DNA of 64,000 bases from Marinifilaceae bacterium (GTDB lineage Bacteria > Bacteroidota > Bacteroidia > Bacteroidales > Marinifilaceae), in contig JAOARN010000047.1 in NCBI GenBank assembly GCA_025210485.1, positions 32,563 through 96,562 on the forward strand, written 5' to 3'. Below are positions 43,937 to 53,872 of this stretch, piece by piece (position 1 is the first letter of the stretch; the number at the start of each line of letters is the position of its first letter). The notes beneath the pieces were generated by a model. The model saw only the letters and a list, made by a program, of their open reading frames with translations. It had not been told where the DNA came from and made no database searches. The position numbers and the translations under genes are program-made.

Positions 43937-45982
43937 TCAGTTATTTACTAGTAGAACGTGATGTCCGATTTTAGACCTTTCCAAATTTCCTTCATTATAG
44001 TGTTTCCTAATCATCTTTATCATTTTTTCTCGATGCTCGGCAATTTCAACTTTATCCCAACTCTCAGAATTAAATATATAAAAAGATTTGAGTGTATCGT
44101 AATTGTCACTTTTCTCTTTAAACATTGATTTTTTTACGCCAACAGATTTATTGCTGTATTCTGAATTTTGAGAAACACTCAACAATACCAAATTACCAAA
44201 TGAATCTAAATTTTCGTTTTCAAGCTTTGGATGTTCCTTTTCATTCTCTGGGTTTTGTGGATAAATGTGTTCAACAGAGTTTTTTGATGTAATACGGTAG
44301 TTCTTATATTTATCATCATTTTTATCTCCCCAATTTTTCCAAATTACGTACTCTAATTTATAAAACCAATAGTGTTTAAATCCAGTTCCATTTGCCTGGC
44401 TTAAATACTTTTCAAAATTGAAGTCTGGTTCAAAACCTTGTGTTTGATGCATTAATTTCCACGACAAGACTTTATCGCTAACATTTTTTACCACAGAAAA
44501 AATATTATCCATTTTTTCTAAGTATGATAGGTGGTTATCACTTGTAGGGCTTTCTAAATTATGGTTGTAAAGCAGATAATCTAAATAGGAACTCAGCCAA
44601 TACTGCCTTAAATAATCGCCAGTAAAATACAGTACACTTTGTAGCATCATACTTCCTGATTTTTCATATGGAGTGCGTGTGTAATAACTTTTTCCATTAA
44701 GAGAGAAATTTGCAATTTCTAATGTCTCATTTTTAGTGTTGGTATCAGAAATCCATTTAATAATGTACTTATCAAATAGGTAACGGACTTGCCACAACAG
44801 TTTAAAAAAGCGCTTAACTTCTTCTTTATTATTCCGTTGTTCTAGCTCTTTGAATACCTCTATCAATCTGTTTACATGAAAAGTTCCTGCAAAATCATCT
44901 AACTTCTCTACTTTAAGGTGTAGACTGTATGTATGCAATAGTAATTGACCAAAACTGATAATGGAACGGCAATAAATATTAGAATCATCTATATCATCTC
45001 TATTTAATTCACTCTCGTGTTCTTGCTTACCAAATGGGTATTCGCTTATGTCTTCTATGCTTAAATTATTTATTTTAAATCCAGTATTATCGTTGTTAAA
45101 TTCCGTATTTTCTGCTTTATATTTGAATGTATCTTCCTTAAACTCAAACTGCTTGTTTAGGTCAATGTTTGCCCAGTTTGATTGTGGAAACGAAAAACGA
45201 GCATTACGTTCGAAAAAGTTGTTCATATTCTCGCATGATTCCCAAATCTTTGAGTACAATACCTTTTCATCTCCAATAACATTTAATAGGTTTGCTTTTA
45301 CAATATCGGTTTGTTCTAGCTGTACACCTGAGTTATTTATGGTTGAAAAGAGTTTGTTCAAATCGGTATTTTGAGGCGTGGTGTTTTTTATGAAGAATAC
45401 CTTTGTGTAGATGTAGTTCCCAAAACGCTTTACAGTTCGCTCAAAATCTTGATTGGTAGTGTAATCCAAGGTATCTTTAATAAAACCATCAATAGACTTT
45501 ATTGCCTTTGTTATATTCTTTAAATAAGGATACGCTTCAACATCTTTTACTATTTTACTCTTTGCTTGTTGATTGTCTTCAAGTAAATAAGTTAGGTAAT
45601 CATACACTTCGCTTCTAATCTCAAATGAAAGTCGCAGCTTCTTATCTTTTTTAAGAAACTGCTCAATTTCTGATTTATGATTAGGTGTTAACCGAGATAC
45701 TACCAAAGCAATGAGCCATAAGGTAGTAAATCTCTGTTGTCCATCAATCAATTCTGAATTACGCCCAAACTCTCCGTTATCTTTTGTAATTAAAGAGCTA
45801 ATGTAGTAAGGAGCATTCTTGTCGGTTTCAAATGCCTTATAGAAATCATCAATCAGCTTTTTTAGCTGCTCATCGCCCCAAACGTAAGGGCGTTGATAGG
45901 TTGGAATACTAAAGTTATAATCAGCTACATCTTTTAAACATAGCAATTCTGACTTGAATATATCTGTTCTGTTACTATTCAT
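43937..45982 (-). CDS. DUF262-DUF1524 protein (GmrSD-like candidate nuclease)
   Basis: A 681-residue protein. The N-terminal DUF262 (ParB-like nucleotide-using fold) has IPTYQRPYVWG at about 27-37 and ELIDGQQRFTTLW at about 77-89. The C-terminal DUF1524 (HNH-type nuclease) has VEHIYPQNP with H572, then DSFGNLVLLSVSQNSEYSNKS. This pairing in one chain is that of GmrSD type IV restriction enzymes and SspE-like proteins, which cut modified DNA or sense foreign DNA using NTP. Its start overlaps the end of the upstream DUF262 gene by 8 bases, so the two are translated together. Anti-phage function is an inference. Confidence 0.82.
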   Translation of the reverse strand: MNSNRTDIFKSELLCLKDVADYNFSIPTYQRPYVWGDEQLKKLIDDFYKAFETDKNAPYYISSLITKDNGEFGRNSELIDGQQRFTTLWLIALVVSRLTPNHKSEIEQFLKKDKKLRLSFEIRSEVYDYLTYLLEDNQQAKSKIVKDVEAYPYLKNITKAIKSIDGFIKDTLDYTTNQDFERTVKRFGNYIYTKVFFIKNTTPQNTDLNKLFSTINNSGVQLEQTDIVKANLLNVIGDEKVLYSKIWESCENMNNFFERNARFSFPQSNWANIDLNKQFEFKEDTFKYKAENTEFNNDNTGFKINNLSIEDISEYPFGKQEHESELNRDDIDDSNIYCRSIISFGQLLLHTYSLHLKVEKLDDFAGTFHVNRLIEVFKELEQRNNKEEVKRFFKLLWQVRYLFDKYIIKWISDTNTKNETLEIANFSLNGKSYYTRTPYEKSGSMMLQSVLYFTGDYLRQYWLSSYLDYLLYNHNLESPTSDNHLSYLEKMDNIFSVVKNVSDKVLSWKLMHQTQGFEPDFNFEKYLSQANGTGFKHYWFYKLEYVIWKNWGDKNDDKYKNYRITSKNSVEHIYPQNPENEKEHPKLENENLDSFGNLVLLSVSQNSEYSNKSVGVKKSMFKEKSDNYDTLKSFYIFNSESWDKVEIAEHREKMIKMIRKHYNEGNLERSKIGHHVLLVNN

Positions 45983-47438
45983 TGCTATTAATTTTATTAC
46001 TTATTACACTTTTTAAATGTATATCGTATTCTTTGTTACTGGCATGATAATGTTTTGGATTTTCAATATTGCCAAAATACTTTTTCACATCTCGTATAAA
46101 TCTAGTTTTAGCTGTATTCATTTCAACATCATTTTTTACAATATATGCTGTATCAAATTTGTATCTCATCTTTTTAAGATATAGGAACAACTCCTCTGTT
46201 GTAAACACTTCAAGTATATTGTCTATAAATTGATTGTCATACACAAACTTAAATACGCTGTCTTCTCTTACATTACGGGCATTGGAAACACGTAATGAAT
46301 AAATAGCTCTAAACAGCCACAACGAAGCTTCATACAACAAATGAAAGCCAAAACGACTTACGTAACTCATTACACTGACTTCAAAAAGTTCTTTTAAGAA
46401 GATAGTTCCATTAGCACCATTTATTAAGTTTTCTCTGAAACTGTAGAACCTATCATCAACCAAATGATGCGATTCTGATTGAAAAAGAATGTTGTAAAGC
46501 TCAATGTAATCGTTAATGTAATCAAGCGTATTGTTACCATCAGATAGGGGTTGCTTTAGCATTTTGTATGTACTCTCGTGCATTTGAGCCAATCTGCCAT
46601 TATCGTTTACAACTGCACTATAGTGATACGAAATATCTTTGCCATCGGCTTTGGTTTTTAAGGTAAACTCATCGGTAATAGACTGCTTTATTCCTTTAAG
46701 ATTGCGGTAAAAAGGAAAGCGTTGCCAATGCCTATTGTCCCAAAAACGAATTTTGGTTAGTTGCTGAATAATATATTCAACTTTAGTGTTATCAGAGGAT
46801 TCCCATTTTCGAGCTTGATAATTTACAATTTTAGGCGATGGAATAGCTCTTAGATGATGAGCTTTAAGAATATCGCTACCGCTTAATCTTACACCACCAG
46901 TATTTTGGGTTTCAAAAAATGTATAAGCTAAGTCTTCACTTGTAGTAATAACCAATGTTACATTTATTCTGTTGAAACTAATTGATTGAATCACATCTTC
47001 TTCGGAGTAATCGAAAATCAACCTAGTGCTTACAGCCTTTAAGTAGCTAAGATTCTTTTTGATGTTATCAATGCTTATTGAATTATGATGAGTAATGTTT
47101 GTTACTATTTTATCTTGCTTAAATTTTTGGAGCAAAAGAGCTGTAGTAATTCGTTGTTGACCATCAATAATATTGAGCTGTCCACTTTGTATATCGTGAT
47201 GCAGAATAATACTACCTAAATAATACAATGGCTTTTCGGCTTCAAGAGCATCATACTCTAGCCAATCATCTAAAAGAGAGTTAATCTGCTTTTCACCCCA
47301 AACATAAGGTCGCTGATATTCGGGTATGGTAAGCTGCCCCTTAATATTTGTTTCAGGTAGTTCTCGAGCAGAACTATCAAGCAAATCAGCCAAAGTGCAA
47401 CTTGTTACTATCGGTGTAAGTTTTGTGTTTTCAAGCAT
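45975..47438 (-). CDS. DUF262-only partner protein
   Basis: A 487-residue protein with DUF262 motifs at its N-terminus: IPEYQRPYVWGEKQ near 38-51 and NIIDGQQRITTALLL near 90-105, then TFFETQNTGGVRLSGSDILKAHHLRAI. It lacks the C-terminal DUF1524 histidine motif of its neighbour; its C-terminal half is helical and not recognised. The two proteins share the motif wording Q-R-P-Y-V-W-G and I-D-G-Q-Q-R, so they probably arose by duplication and may form a heteromer. Upstream is 870 bases without another gene, so this is the first gene of the pair. Confidence 0.8.
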   Translation of the reverse strand: MLENTKLTPIVTSCTLADLLDSSARELPETNIKGQLTIPEYQRPYVWGEKQINSLLDDWLEYDALEAEKPLYYLGSIILHHDIQSGQLNIIDGQQRITTALLLQKFKQDKIVTNITHHNSISIDNIKKNLSYLKAVSTRLIFDYSEEDVIQSISFNRINVTLVITTSEDLAYTFFETQNTGGVRLSGSDILKAHHLRAIPSPKIVNYQARKWESSDNTKVEYIIQQLTKIRFWDNRHWQRFPFYRNLKGIKQSITDEFTLKTKADGKDISYHYSAVVNDNGRLAQMHESTYKMLKQPLSDGNNTLDYINDYIELYNILFQSESHHLVDDRFYSFRENLINGANGTIFLKELFEVSVMSYVSRFGFHLLYEASLWLFRAIYSLRVSNARNVREDSVFKFVYDNQFIDNILEVFTTEELFLYLKKMRYKFDTAYIVKNDVEMNTAKTRFIRDVKKYFGNIENPKHYHASNKEYDIHLKSVISNKINSNE

Positions 47439-47459
47439 TTTATTTATTTCTACTTTTAT

Positions 47460-47593
47460 TCATTGAACGGTCGGTTTCAAATAGCACCCAATACCAAGCC
47501 CAAACTCATAAAAAGTAGCATTAAAAAAAAACACCTAACCACTGCTACTAATGGAGTTTAGCCATAGTTTGATGTCAGTGCAGCATTCAATGA
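47460..47593. repeat. Nested imperfect palindrome upstream of the DUF262 pair
   Basis: TCATTGAA (47460-47467) pairs with TTCAATGA (47586-47593); inside, CAAACT pairs with AGTTTG, and AGTAGCA with TGCTACT. The total span of 134 bases is like repeats A and B, although the primary sequence is not clearly shared. Confidence 0.45.
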
Positions 47594-47879
47594 GTCTAAG
47601 TTTAATTTATATAATAGGATTTTCAATTTATTTGATTAATCTATCGAAAAATAATTCCATAAATCATAATTGTATCTTATGTTCCAAATATAATAACAAA
47701 AACAGCAACATAAAACATTATATTTAATATTAATTAGCTTTTTATTCACCATTAGCCACAATTATCCCATATGCTCTAATTTGACTTTTTGATTTTCGAT
47801 ATATCTTCTCTTATAAAGTTATTATGTTCAATACTATTGAATCTTAAACTGTCTTTTCTTGGTATTTTAGTATAAAGAT

Positions 47880-48000
47880 AATAAAGCTTGCATCTTCATA
47901 ATAACATAGTTCTAACCAGATTGGAAATGTTGTTTTTTCAAATAAGCACCACAATGAGCTCTAAAAAAGTCAGCTAAATGGTATTTCCATTTATGCTTAG
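47880..48000 (-). pseudogene. Possible IS91-type transposase fragment
   Basis: Minus-strand translation gives KWKYHLADFFRAHCGAYLKK, a stop, then YVIMKMQ. The spacing resembles the N-terminus of IS91-family transposases (ADIFR...GxxYxxxH...VxxAI). Only about 40 codons are recognisable and a stop interrupts them. The match is from memory and may be chance. Confidence 0.3.
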
Positions 48001-48253
48001 TAGATTCTATATCTTTATTCGTATAATTACACAAAATACACAAAGCAATGGCTATCTCACAATAAATAATAATTCTAACTATATTTTTTATTAAATAAAG
48101 ACTTAACACACGAATCATCAGCATTGCATCATACGCAGGATTATACCTAACCAATACCACACCCAACTACGATCAATCAATATTCTACTGAAAATTTATT
48201 TTGTTTTACAAACACTAGATATGTAAATATTTACTCATAACTATATCCATAAA

Positions 48254-48281
48254 AAAAGGGAGTCAAATTTGACTCCCTTTT
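48254..48281 (-). terminator. Terminator of the mmd operon
   Basis: AAAAGGGAGTCAAA (48254-48267) and TTTGACTCCCTTTT (48268-48281) form a perfect palindrome 25 bases after the last stop codon; on the minus strand it runs into at least seven T residues. Confidence 0.85.
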
Positions 48282-48305
48282 ATATATAAATTAATTGATG
48301 ATATA

Positions 48306-49940
48306 TTACATCAAGAAACTCAATAGAATACCAGCTGCTACAGCAGAACCAATCACACCAGAAACATTAGGTGCCATTGCATGCATTAACAAGTGGTTTG
48401 TAGGGTCATTTTTCAGACCTTCGTGTTGTACTACCCTAGCACTATCAGGTACTGCAGATACACCTGCCGCCCCAATCATAGGATTGATTGGACGATCAGC
48501 AGGAGAACACCAGTTCATAATCTTAGCAAATATTAATCCTCCGGCAGTAGCAACAATAAATGAAGCTGCACCTAAGATAAATATAAAGATTGAATCAGGA
48601 GTTAAGAACACATCAGCCTGAGTTGATGCACCTACTGTCACACCTAACAAGATAGTAATAGTATTAATCAATGCATTACTTGCTGTATCAGCCAATCTAT
48701 TAGTTACAGTAGATTCTTTAAGTAAGTTACCAAAGAATAACATACCTAATAGAGGTAAAGCTGTTGGTGAAATATATGCAGTTAATAATAAACCTACTAG
48801 AGGGAATAAAATTTTCTCAAGACGAGAAACAGCTCTAGGTGGTTTCATTTTAATCTTTCTCTCTTTCTTAGTTGTAAGAAGGTTGATGATTGGAGGTTGG
48901 ATAACAGGAACAAGAGCCATGTACGAATACGCAGCAATTGCGATAGGACCAATAAGATTCTTAACTGTTTCACCATTCGCCATGACATTGATACCATTAG
49001 CTAATTTCGAAGAAAGGAAAATAGCTGTAGGACCATCAGCACCACCGATAATACCAATCGCACCAGCCTCAGGAGGAGCAAAACCTAATAATAATGCACC
49101 TAGGAAAGTAACAAAAATACCAATCTGAGCAGCAGCTCCAAGAACCATCAATCTAGGATTACTAATCAGAGAAGAGAAATCTGTCATTGCACCAATACCC
49201 AAGAAAATCAATGGAGGGTACCATCCATTTACAACCCCAGAATAAAGAATATTCATAACAGAACCTGGCTCATAAACACCAAGCTTCAAGTTAAAATCAA
49301 CAGCCTGAAACATTGGAATATTACCAACGATAATACCTATACCGATTGGAATAAGCAATAAAGGTTCGTAATCGTAACGGATAGCAAGGTAGATAAAAAT
49401 CAAACCAATAATAACCATTAAGATATGTCCCCAAGTAACATTTGCAAATCCAGTAAATTCATAGAAATTTAATAATCCCACTAAAGCGCTTGATTTTCTA
49501 ACACAATCAAGTTTAGGATTACCAAAATTCATATTATCACCATCAATTGTAGCTGTTCTAGAAGGAATTTGCAAATCCTCTTTAGATATATCATAAGATC
49601 CAGATGGAGCATTTGGATCAGTATTTTTTGAGAAATGAGTAACCTTTTTCTTATTAAAGGTCATGGTAATTTTATTACCATTAAGCACCCATTTTCCTGT
49701 AAAACGCTGTTTGATTGAGTCCATGGTAAAACCACCAGTTTCATCAAAAGTAATAATCTTATAGCGTTTAACAGTCTTATCACCTTGTCCAAGAGGATTA
49801 GCGATATAACCATCAGTATGATTAATCCATTTTCCTTTTAGCAAGTTTTCTTTATAGCTCTCTTTATCTTGAGCCTGAGTATTTACAGTTAAGCCCAACA
49901 ATAAAACAAAAGAGCATATAATGCTAAATAATTTTTTCAT
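48306..49940 (-). CDS. mmdB: Na+-translocating decarboxylase beta subunit (MmdB/OadB) with lipocalin-like N-terminal domain
   Basis: A 544-residue protein. From about 160 on it is a normal OadB/GcdB/MmdB: ten or so membrane helices, GIIGGADGPTAIFLSSKLA with the sodium-site aspartate, and the end DSARVVQHEGLKNDPTNHLLMHAMAPNVSG (split over two conserved segments). It performs the decarboxylation of carboxybiotin coupled to sodium export. The first 150 residues are unusual: a signal peptide ending at NTQAQ, then a lipocalin-like beta domain (LLKGKWINHTDGY, FTGKWVLNGNKITMTF). That domain would sit outside the membrane. It is the last gene of the operon. Confidence 0.9.
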   Translation of the reverse strand: MKKLFSIICSFVLLLGLTVNTQAQDKESYKENLLKGKWINHTDGYIANPLGQGDKTVKRYKIITFDETGGFTMDSIKQRFTGKWVLNGNKITMTFNKKKVTHFSKNTDPNAPSGSYDISKEDLQIPSRTATIDGDNMNFGNPKLDCVRKSSALVGLLNFYEFTGFANVTWGHILMVIIGLIFIYLAIRYDYEPLLLIPIGIGIIVGNIPMFQAVDFNLKLGVYEPGSVMNILYSGVVNGWYPPLIFLGIGAMTDFSSLISNPRLMVLGAAAQIGIFVTFLGALLLGFAPPEAGAIGIIGGADGPTAIFLSSKLANGINVMANGETVKNLIGPIAIAAYSYMALVPVIQPPIINLLTTKKERKIKMKPPRAVSRLEKILFPLVGLLLTAYISPTALPLLGMLFFGNLLKESTVTNRLADTASNALINTITILLGVTVGASTQADVFLTPDSIFIFILGAASFIVATAGGLIFAKIMNWCSPADRPINPMIGAAGVSAVPDSARVVQHEGLKNDPTNHLLMHAMAPNVSGVIGSAVAAGILLSFLM

Positions 49941-49965
49941 TATCTCTAATTATTTTTATTTTGGA

Positions 49966-50391
49966 TTAACCAATTTCAATTAATACATCGTCTTGTAAAA
50001 CAGTATCACCAACAGCAACCTTAATAGATTTAACAGTACCCGCTTTTTCAGCTAAGATATTGTTTTCCATTTTCATCGCTTCCATAACAAGAAGGTTATC
50101 ACCTGTGCTTACTGAATCGCCAACTGCAACATTAACTTTGAAAATACTACCTGGAAGTGGAGCTTTAACAACATAAGCAGCACCGCCTGATTTTTTTGCA
50201 ATCTCTCCTTCTCCTGGTTTTCTAACCACAGGTTTTCTAACCAATTGTGGAGTTTTTGATTTTACCTCTTCAACGTGTACGTCAACATCATAGCTAGTAC
50301 CATTTACTTCAATTGTAGCATTTGTATCTTGAAACTCTTTGATTTCAACATCGTATTGCTGACCTTTTATGGTAAATTTAAACTTCTTCAT
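49966..50391 (-). CDS. mmdC: Biotin carboxyl carrier subunit of methylmalonyl-CoA decarboxylase
   Basis: A 141-residue carrier protein. The C-terminal 70 residues are a biotinyl domain with VMEAMKMENN, in which K107 receives biotin, preceded by VKAPLPGSIFKVNV. An N-terminal beta region and a Pro/Lys linker (about 48-68) give flexibility. Carboxybiotin made by the carboxyltransferase (50757-52313) moves on this arm to the membrane beta subunit. The gene lies 3 bases from the OadG-like gene and 25 bases before mmdB, so all are co-translated. Confidence 0.92.
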   Translation of the reverse strand: MKKFKFTIKGQQYDVEIKEFQDTNATIEVNGTSYDVDVHVEEVKSKTPQLVRKPVVRKPGEGEIAKKSGGAAYVVKAPLPGSIFKVNVAVGDSVSTGDNLLVMEAMKMENNILAEKAGTVKSIKVAVGDTVLQDDVLIEIG

Positions 50392-50394
50392 TTT

Positions 50395-50742
50395 TTATCT
50401 TGGTTGATTATTCACACTATAGATTTTCGAGCTCCAAGGTGAATAATTCTTGGTGACTTTTTTAATGGTTATAATATTACTCTCTTCGTCGTGAATTTGG
50501 TTAAAATGCATATGTATCGCCATTGCAATTGCAGCATTTACATTTCCTTCAATGCTGATATCCTCATCTTCAGACTGAACTTTTCCTTCACGAACAAGTT
50601 TTTTCTTAAGATTTAGGTTCAATAATTTTGGCAAATTAACAAATACAATAACCAATAAGACTAAAGCAGCGAATACGATTGAGTATCCAACTAATGCAAC
50701 AGTCCATCCACCCTGACTTGCTATAGATAATAATTCTATCAT
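50395..50742 (-). CDS. mmdD: OadG-family gamma/delta subunit
   Basis: A 115-residue protein with one membrane helix at about 15-38 (ALVGYSIVFAALVLLVIVFV), a cytoplasmic charged linker, and a C-terminal segment (NAAIAMAIHMHFNQIHDEES then YSPWSSKIYSVNNQPR) typical of OadG-type subunits in Bacteroidota. It anchors the carboxyltransferase and biotin carrier to the membrane subunit and stabilises the complex. It sits between mmdA and mmdC with 14- and 3-base gaps. Confidence 0.85.
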   Translation of the reverse strand: MIELLSIASQGGWTVALVGYSIVFAALVLLVIVFVNLPKLLNLNLKKKLVREGKVQSEDEDISIEGNVNAAIAMAIHMHFNQIHDEESNIITIKKVTKNYSPWSSKIYSVNNQPR

Positions 50743-50756
50743 AATGCTTTAATTTA

Positions 50757-52313
50757 TTAAAGTGGAATATTTGAGTGTTTTTTAGGAGGATTAACCTGCT
50801 TTTTAGTTTGTAATGATTGTAAACCTCTAATAACTCTAAAACGAGTATTTCTAGGCTCAATAACATCATCAATATATCCATATGATGCAGCATTATATGG
50901 ATTAGCAAATTTTTCGTTATATTCTTTTTCTTGCTCTTCGATAAATTTAGCAGCTTCCTCATCATTAAGCTCACTTAATTTACGTCCGTGTAATACTTCG
51001 ATTGCTCCTTTAGCTCCCATAACCGCAATTTCAGCACTTGGCCATGCATAGTTAAGGTCACCACGTAATTGTTTAGATGACATTACATCATGAGCACCAC
51101 CATATGATTTTCTTAAAGTGATAGTTACTTTTGGTACAGTAGCTTCACCATAAGCAAACATTAACTTAGCACCATGAGTAATAATACCACCAAATTCTTG
51201 ACCAGAACCAGGAAGGAATCCAGGAACATCAACTAAAGTTACAATTGGAATATTGAAACAATCACAGAAACGAATAAAACGAGCAGCCTTACGAGAAGAT
51301 TCAATATCAAGAACACCTGCAAGGAAGTTAGGTTGATTAGCAACAACACCTACAGACATACCTCCCATACGAGCAAAACCTACAATAATATTTTTTGCAT
51401 AATGACGGTGTACCTCTAAGAATTCTTGATCATCAACAATAGAATGAATAACATCCTTCATATCATAAGGCATATTAGGATTGTCTGGAATGATTTCATT
51501 CAACACATCTTCCATTCTATCGATAGGGTCAGTACACTCTACCAATGGTGGCTCCTCTAAATTATTAGCTGGTAAATAAGAAAGCAATTTACGTGTCAGC
51601 ATGATACCTTCTTCTTCATCCTCTAATTTAAAGTGAGAAACACCTGATTTGCTAGCATGCATATTTGCTCCACCTAAATCCTCAACAGAGATAGTCTCAC
51701 CAGTTACGGTTTTCACTACCTTAGGACCAGTAACAAACATATATGATTTCTCTTCAGTCATCATAATAAAGTCTGTCAATGCAGGAGAATATACAGCTCC
51801 ACCAGCACAAGGACCAAAAATTGCAGAAATCTGTGGAATAACACCAGATGCTAGAATATTTCTTTCAAAAATCTCAGCATAACCAGCTAATGCAGTAACT
51901 CCTTCTTGAATACGAGCACCACCCGAATCATTAATACCAATAAGAGGAGCACCAACTTTCATTGCCATATCCATTACTTTGCAAATTTTCTGTGCAAATG
52001 TTTCAGACAATGAACCTCCAAAAACAGTAAAATCTTGAGAGAACACAAATACTAATCTTCCGTCGATAGTACCTTGACCTGTAACAACACCATCACCTAA
52101 GAATTTAGTATCTTCCATACCAAAATTAGTACAACGATGAGTCATAAACATATCAAATTCCTCAAAACTTCCTTCATCTAGAAGCATATCGATTCTCTCG
52201 CGAGCAGTATATTTGCCTTTCTTGTGTTGAGAAGCGATTCTTTTTTCGCCTCCACCAAGCTTAGCTTCAGCTCTTAAATCAATTAATTTTTTTATCTTAT
52301 CCTGACTAGCCAT
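50757..52313 (-). CDS. mmdA: Methylmalonyl-CoA decarboxylase alpha subunit (carboxyltransferase)
   Basis: A 518-residue carboxyltransferase of the PccB/MmdA type. Family marks: [22 protein letters not shown] near the start, [48 protein letters not shown] and, in the second half, [22 protein letters not shown] and [11 protein letters not shown]. It transfers the carboxyl group of (S)-methylmalonyl-CoA to biotin on the carrier subunit, yielding propionyl-CoA. The epimerase gene directly upstream and the membrane pump subunits downstream show that this is the decarboxylase and not a propionyl-CoA carboxylase. Confidence 0.92.
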   Translation of the reverse strand: MASQDKIKKLIDLRAEAKLGGGEKRIASQHKKGKYTARERIDMLLDEGSFEEFDMFMTHRCTNFGMEDTKFLGDGVVTGQGTIDGRLVFVFSQDFTVFGGSLSETFAQKICKVMDMAMKVGAPLIGINDSGGARIQEGVTALAGYAEIFERNILASGVIPQISAIFGPCAGGAVYSPALTDFIMMTEEKSYMFVTGPKVVKTVTGETISVEDLGGANMHASKSGVSHFKLEDEEEGIMLTRKLLSYLPANNLEEPPLVECTDPIDRMEDVLNEIIPDNPNMPYDMKDVIHSIVDDQEFLEVHRHYAKNIIVGFARMGGMSVGVVANQPNFLAGVLDIESSRKAARFIRFCDCFNIPIVTLVDVPGFLPGSGQEFGGIITHGAKLMFAYGEATVPKVTITLRKSYGGAHDVMSSKQLRGDLNYAWPSAEIAVMGAKGAIEVLHGRKLSELNDEEAAKFIEEQEKEYNEKFANPYNAASYGYIDDVIEPRNTRFRVIRGLQSLQTKKQVNPPKKHSNIPL

Positions 52314-52348
52314 AACTTACTGAGTTCTATAATTATATATAGTTATTC

Positions 52349-52753
52349 TTATTTTGTTCCACAAATTTCAGTTAACACTTTCTGTGTTGACTTTGGATGC
52401 AAGAATCCAATTTTTAATCCCTCAGCTCCGTTTCTTGGAGTTTTGTCGATTAATCTACATCCTGCTTCTTCTGCTTCTGTTAATGCTTGCTGTACATCAT
52501 CAACTGCGAATGCTAAGTGATGCATTCCTCCGCCTGTTTTCTCAACAAATTTGCCAATTGGTCCTTCTGGATCAGTTGATTCTAACAATTCAATCTTTGT
52601 GTCTCCCACTTTGAAGAAAGCAGTCTTAACTTTTTGCTCTTCTACTTCTTCAATTGCATAACACTCAAGACCTAATACTTTTTCGTAAAAAGGAATAGCC
52701 TCATCCAAGCTTTTCACAGCTATACCGATATGTTCGATATGTGATGGTTTCAT
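52349..52753 (-). CDS. mce: Methylmalonyl-CoA epimerase
   Basis: A 134-residue vicinal-oxygen-chelate (glyoxalase fold) protein. HIEHIGIAVKSLDEAIPFYEK gives the first metal histidine, KIELLESTD and GGGMHHLAFAVDD the others, and EICGTK ends the protein. It interconverts (R)- and (S)-methylmalonyl-CoA, feeding the decarboxylase in the succinate-to-propionate route. It is first in the five-gene operon mce-mmdA-mmdD-mmdC-mmdB and is preceded by a good promoter. Confidence 0.93.
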   Translation of the reverse strand: MKPSHIEHIGIAVKSLDEAIPFYEKVLGLECYAIEEVEEQKVKTAFFKVGDTKIELLESTDPEGPIGKFVEKTGGGMHHLAFAVDDVQQALTEAEEAGCRLIDKTPRNGAEGLKIGFLHPKSTQKVLTEICGTK

Positions 52754-52785
52754 ATTTATTAAATATTTATATTAATTTGAAAACA

Positions 52786-52817
52786 CAAAAGTATCGATAA
52801 GACTTTTTATTATCAAT
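52786..52817 (-). promoter_or_regulatory. Bacteroidota-type promoter of the mce-mmd operon
   Basis: On the minus strand TACTTTTG (52793 back to 52786) fits the TAnnTTTG -7 element, and ATTG (52817-52814) lies 20 bases further upstream as the -33 element. Transcription would begin about 25 bases before the mce ATG. Confidence 0.55.
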
Positions 52818-53247
52818 GATAATGAACAATATTATTACAGTTCATAGCTTTATTTTTACTTAGCTTAAACACTCACTAAACCTGCACTATAGATACACAT
52901 TAAGTTAAATAACGGCTATAAACCTGCTCAACAACATATTAGCTTTTACGCAAAGCTTTGCATAAACCAACTAGTTTTTTAGTTTATCTAGACAAAGTAA
53001 AAATAAAAACGCCCTCAAGCATGCTTCTATGCCAATTATCAAAAACTATAATGAAACAATCAAATTACCAAGATTAAATCTACTTTCAACTAATTTCAAA
53101 CTTCTGATAGGAAATTCTAAAAAAAATCTAACAAGTTTTAATTCTTCCACAAACTAAGAATCAATATAACTACAGAATGGTTTAATTTAAAAACTTATTA
53201 ATGCTTATTTCAGGCTTAAAGCCTTTTTATTTATAAACCTCTTTAAA

Positions 53248-53295
53248 CCAATGTAATGCATTGGGCTAGTTTATACATGCCTTTCAGACAAGAAA
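53248..53295. repeat. REP-like hairpin unit, second copy
   Basis: CCAATG (53248-53253) and CATTGG (53259-53264) form the hairpin; the following GGGCT and the tail CCTTTCAGACAAG match bases 32-62 at the left edge. Confidence 0.6.
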
Positions 53296-53872
53296 AATCA
53301 ACTACCTGTTAAACCATGTATCCGACTGTGTTATTATGTCTTACAGGTAAGATAGAAGTCATTATTATTTCTTACTATTACAAAATTGCCTAATTTTATG
53401 AAATCCACTTTTTAGATTAGCCAGTATGGCTGACAGCTTGCTTATTAAACTAGACAAAAACAATTCCCAATGAGCTGTTTTGACAACATATTAATTTTCA
53501 ATTAATTTCAATGTAATTCATCAACTAATCTATTTATTGTTTTTAGTTTTTTTTAATTACTCCTCATGCATTTCCACCCCAATTTCAACAAATTCAATCC
53601 CTTTATCCTAGTCAAAGTTTAAATAAACTACCCTGCATTTTTCAACACTCTTCTTTTCTTATGTAGTCGATTTCAGATATATTATTGTCTTTTAGATAAT
53701 TAAATTTGTATGAAAAATCTAGTCTATACTTTCCCTTGAAATTGATATCAACTTTTCCATCATTCTTTTCTAACTTAGTTAATATTGTCAATAATTATAG
53801 AAATAATTTAAAAGAAAAACAGACTATCTTTTACATAGCTTAGCTTACAGACTTTTTATTATATAAACTTTT

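Larger units (their letters stand above)
47439..48253. other. Gene-free stretch with imperfect palindrome and remnant
   Basis: About 815 bases between the DUF262 pair and the end of the mmd operon. It holds the nested palindrome at 47460-47593 and a possible transposase remnant at 47880-48000. The rest is AT-rich without a credible gene; the frame at 47912-48166 is not convincing as a protein. Confidence 0.5.

Noticed and set aside
47912..48166. An 84-codon protein gene
   Set aside because: Its first half has no protein-like signal and the recognisable part continues past the stop codon, so a remnant is more likely.
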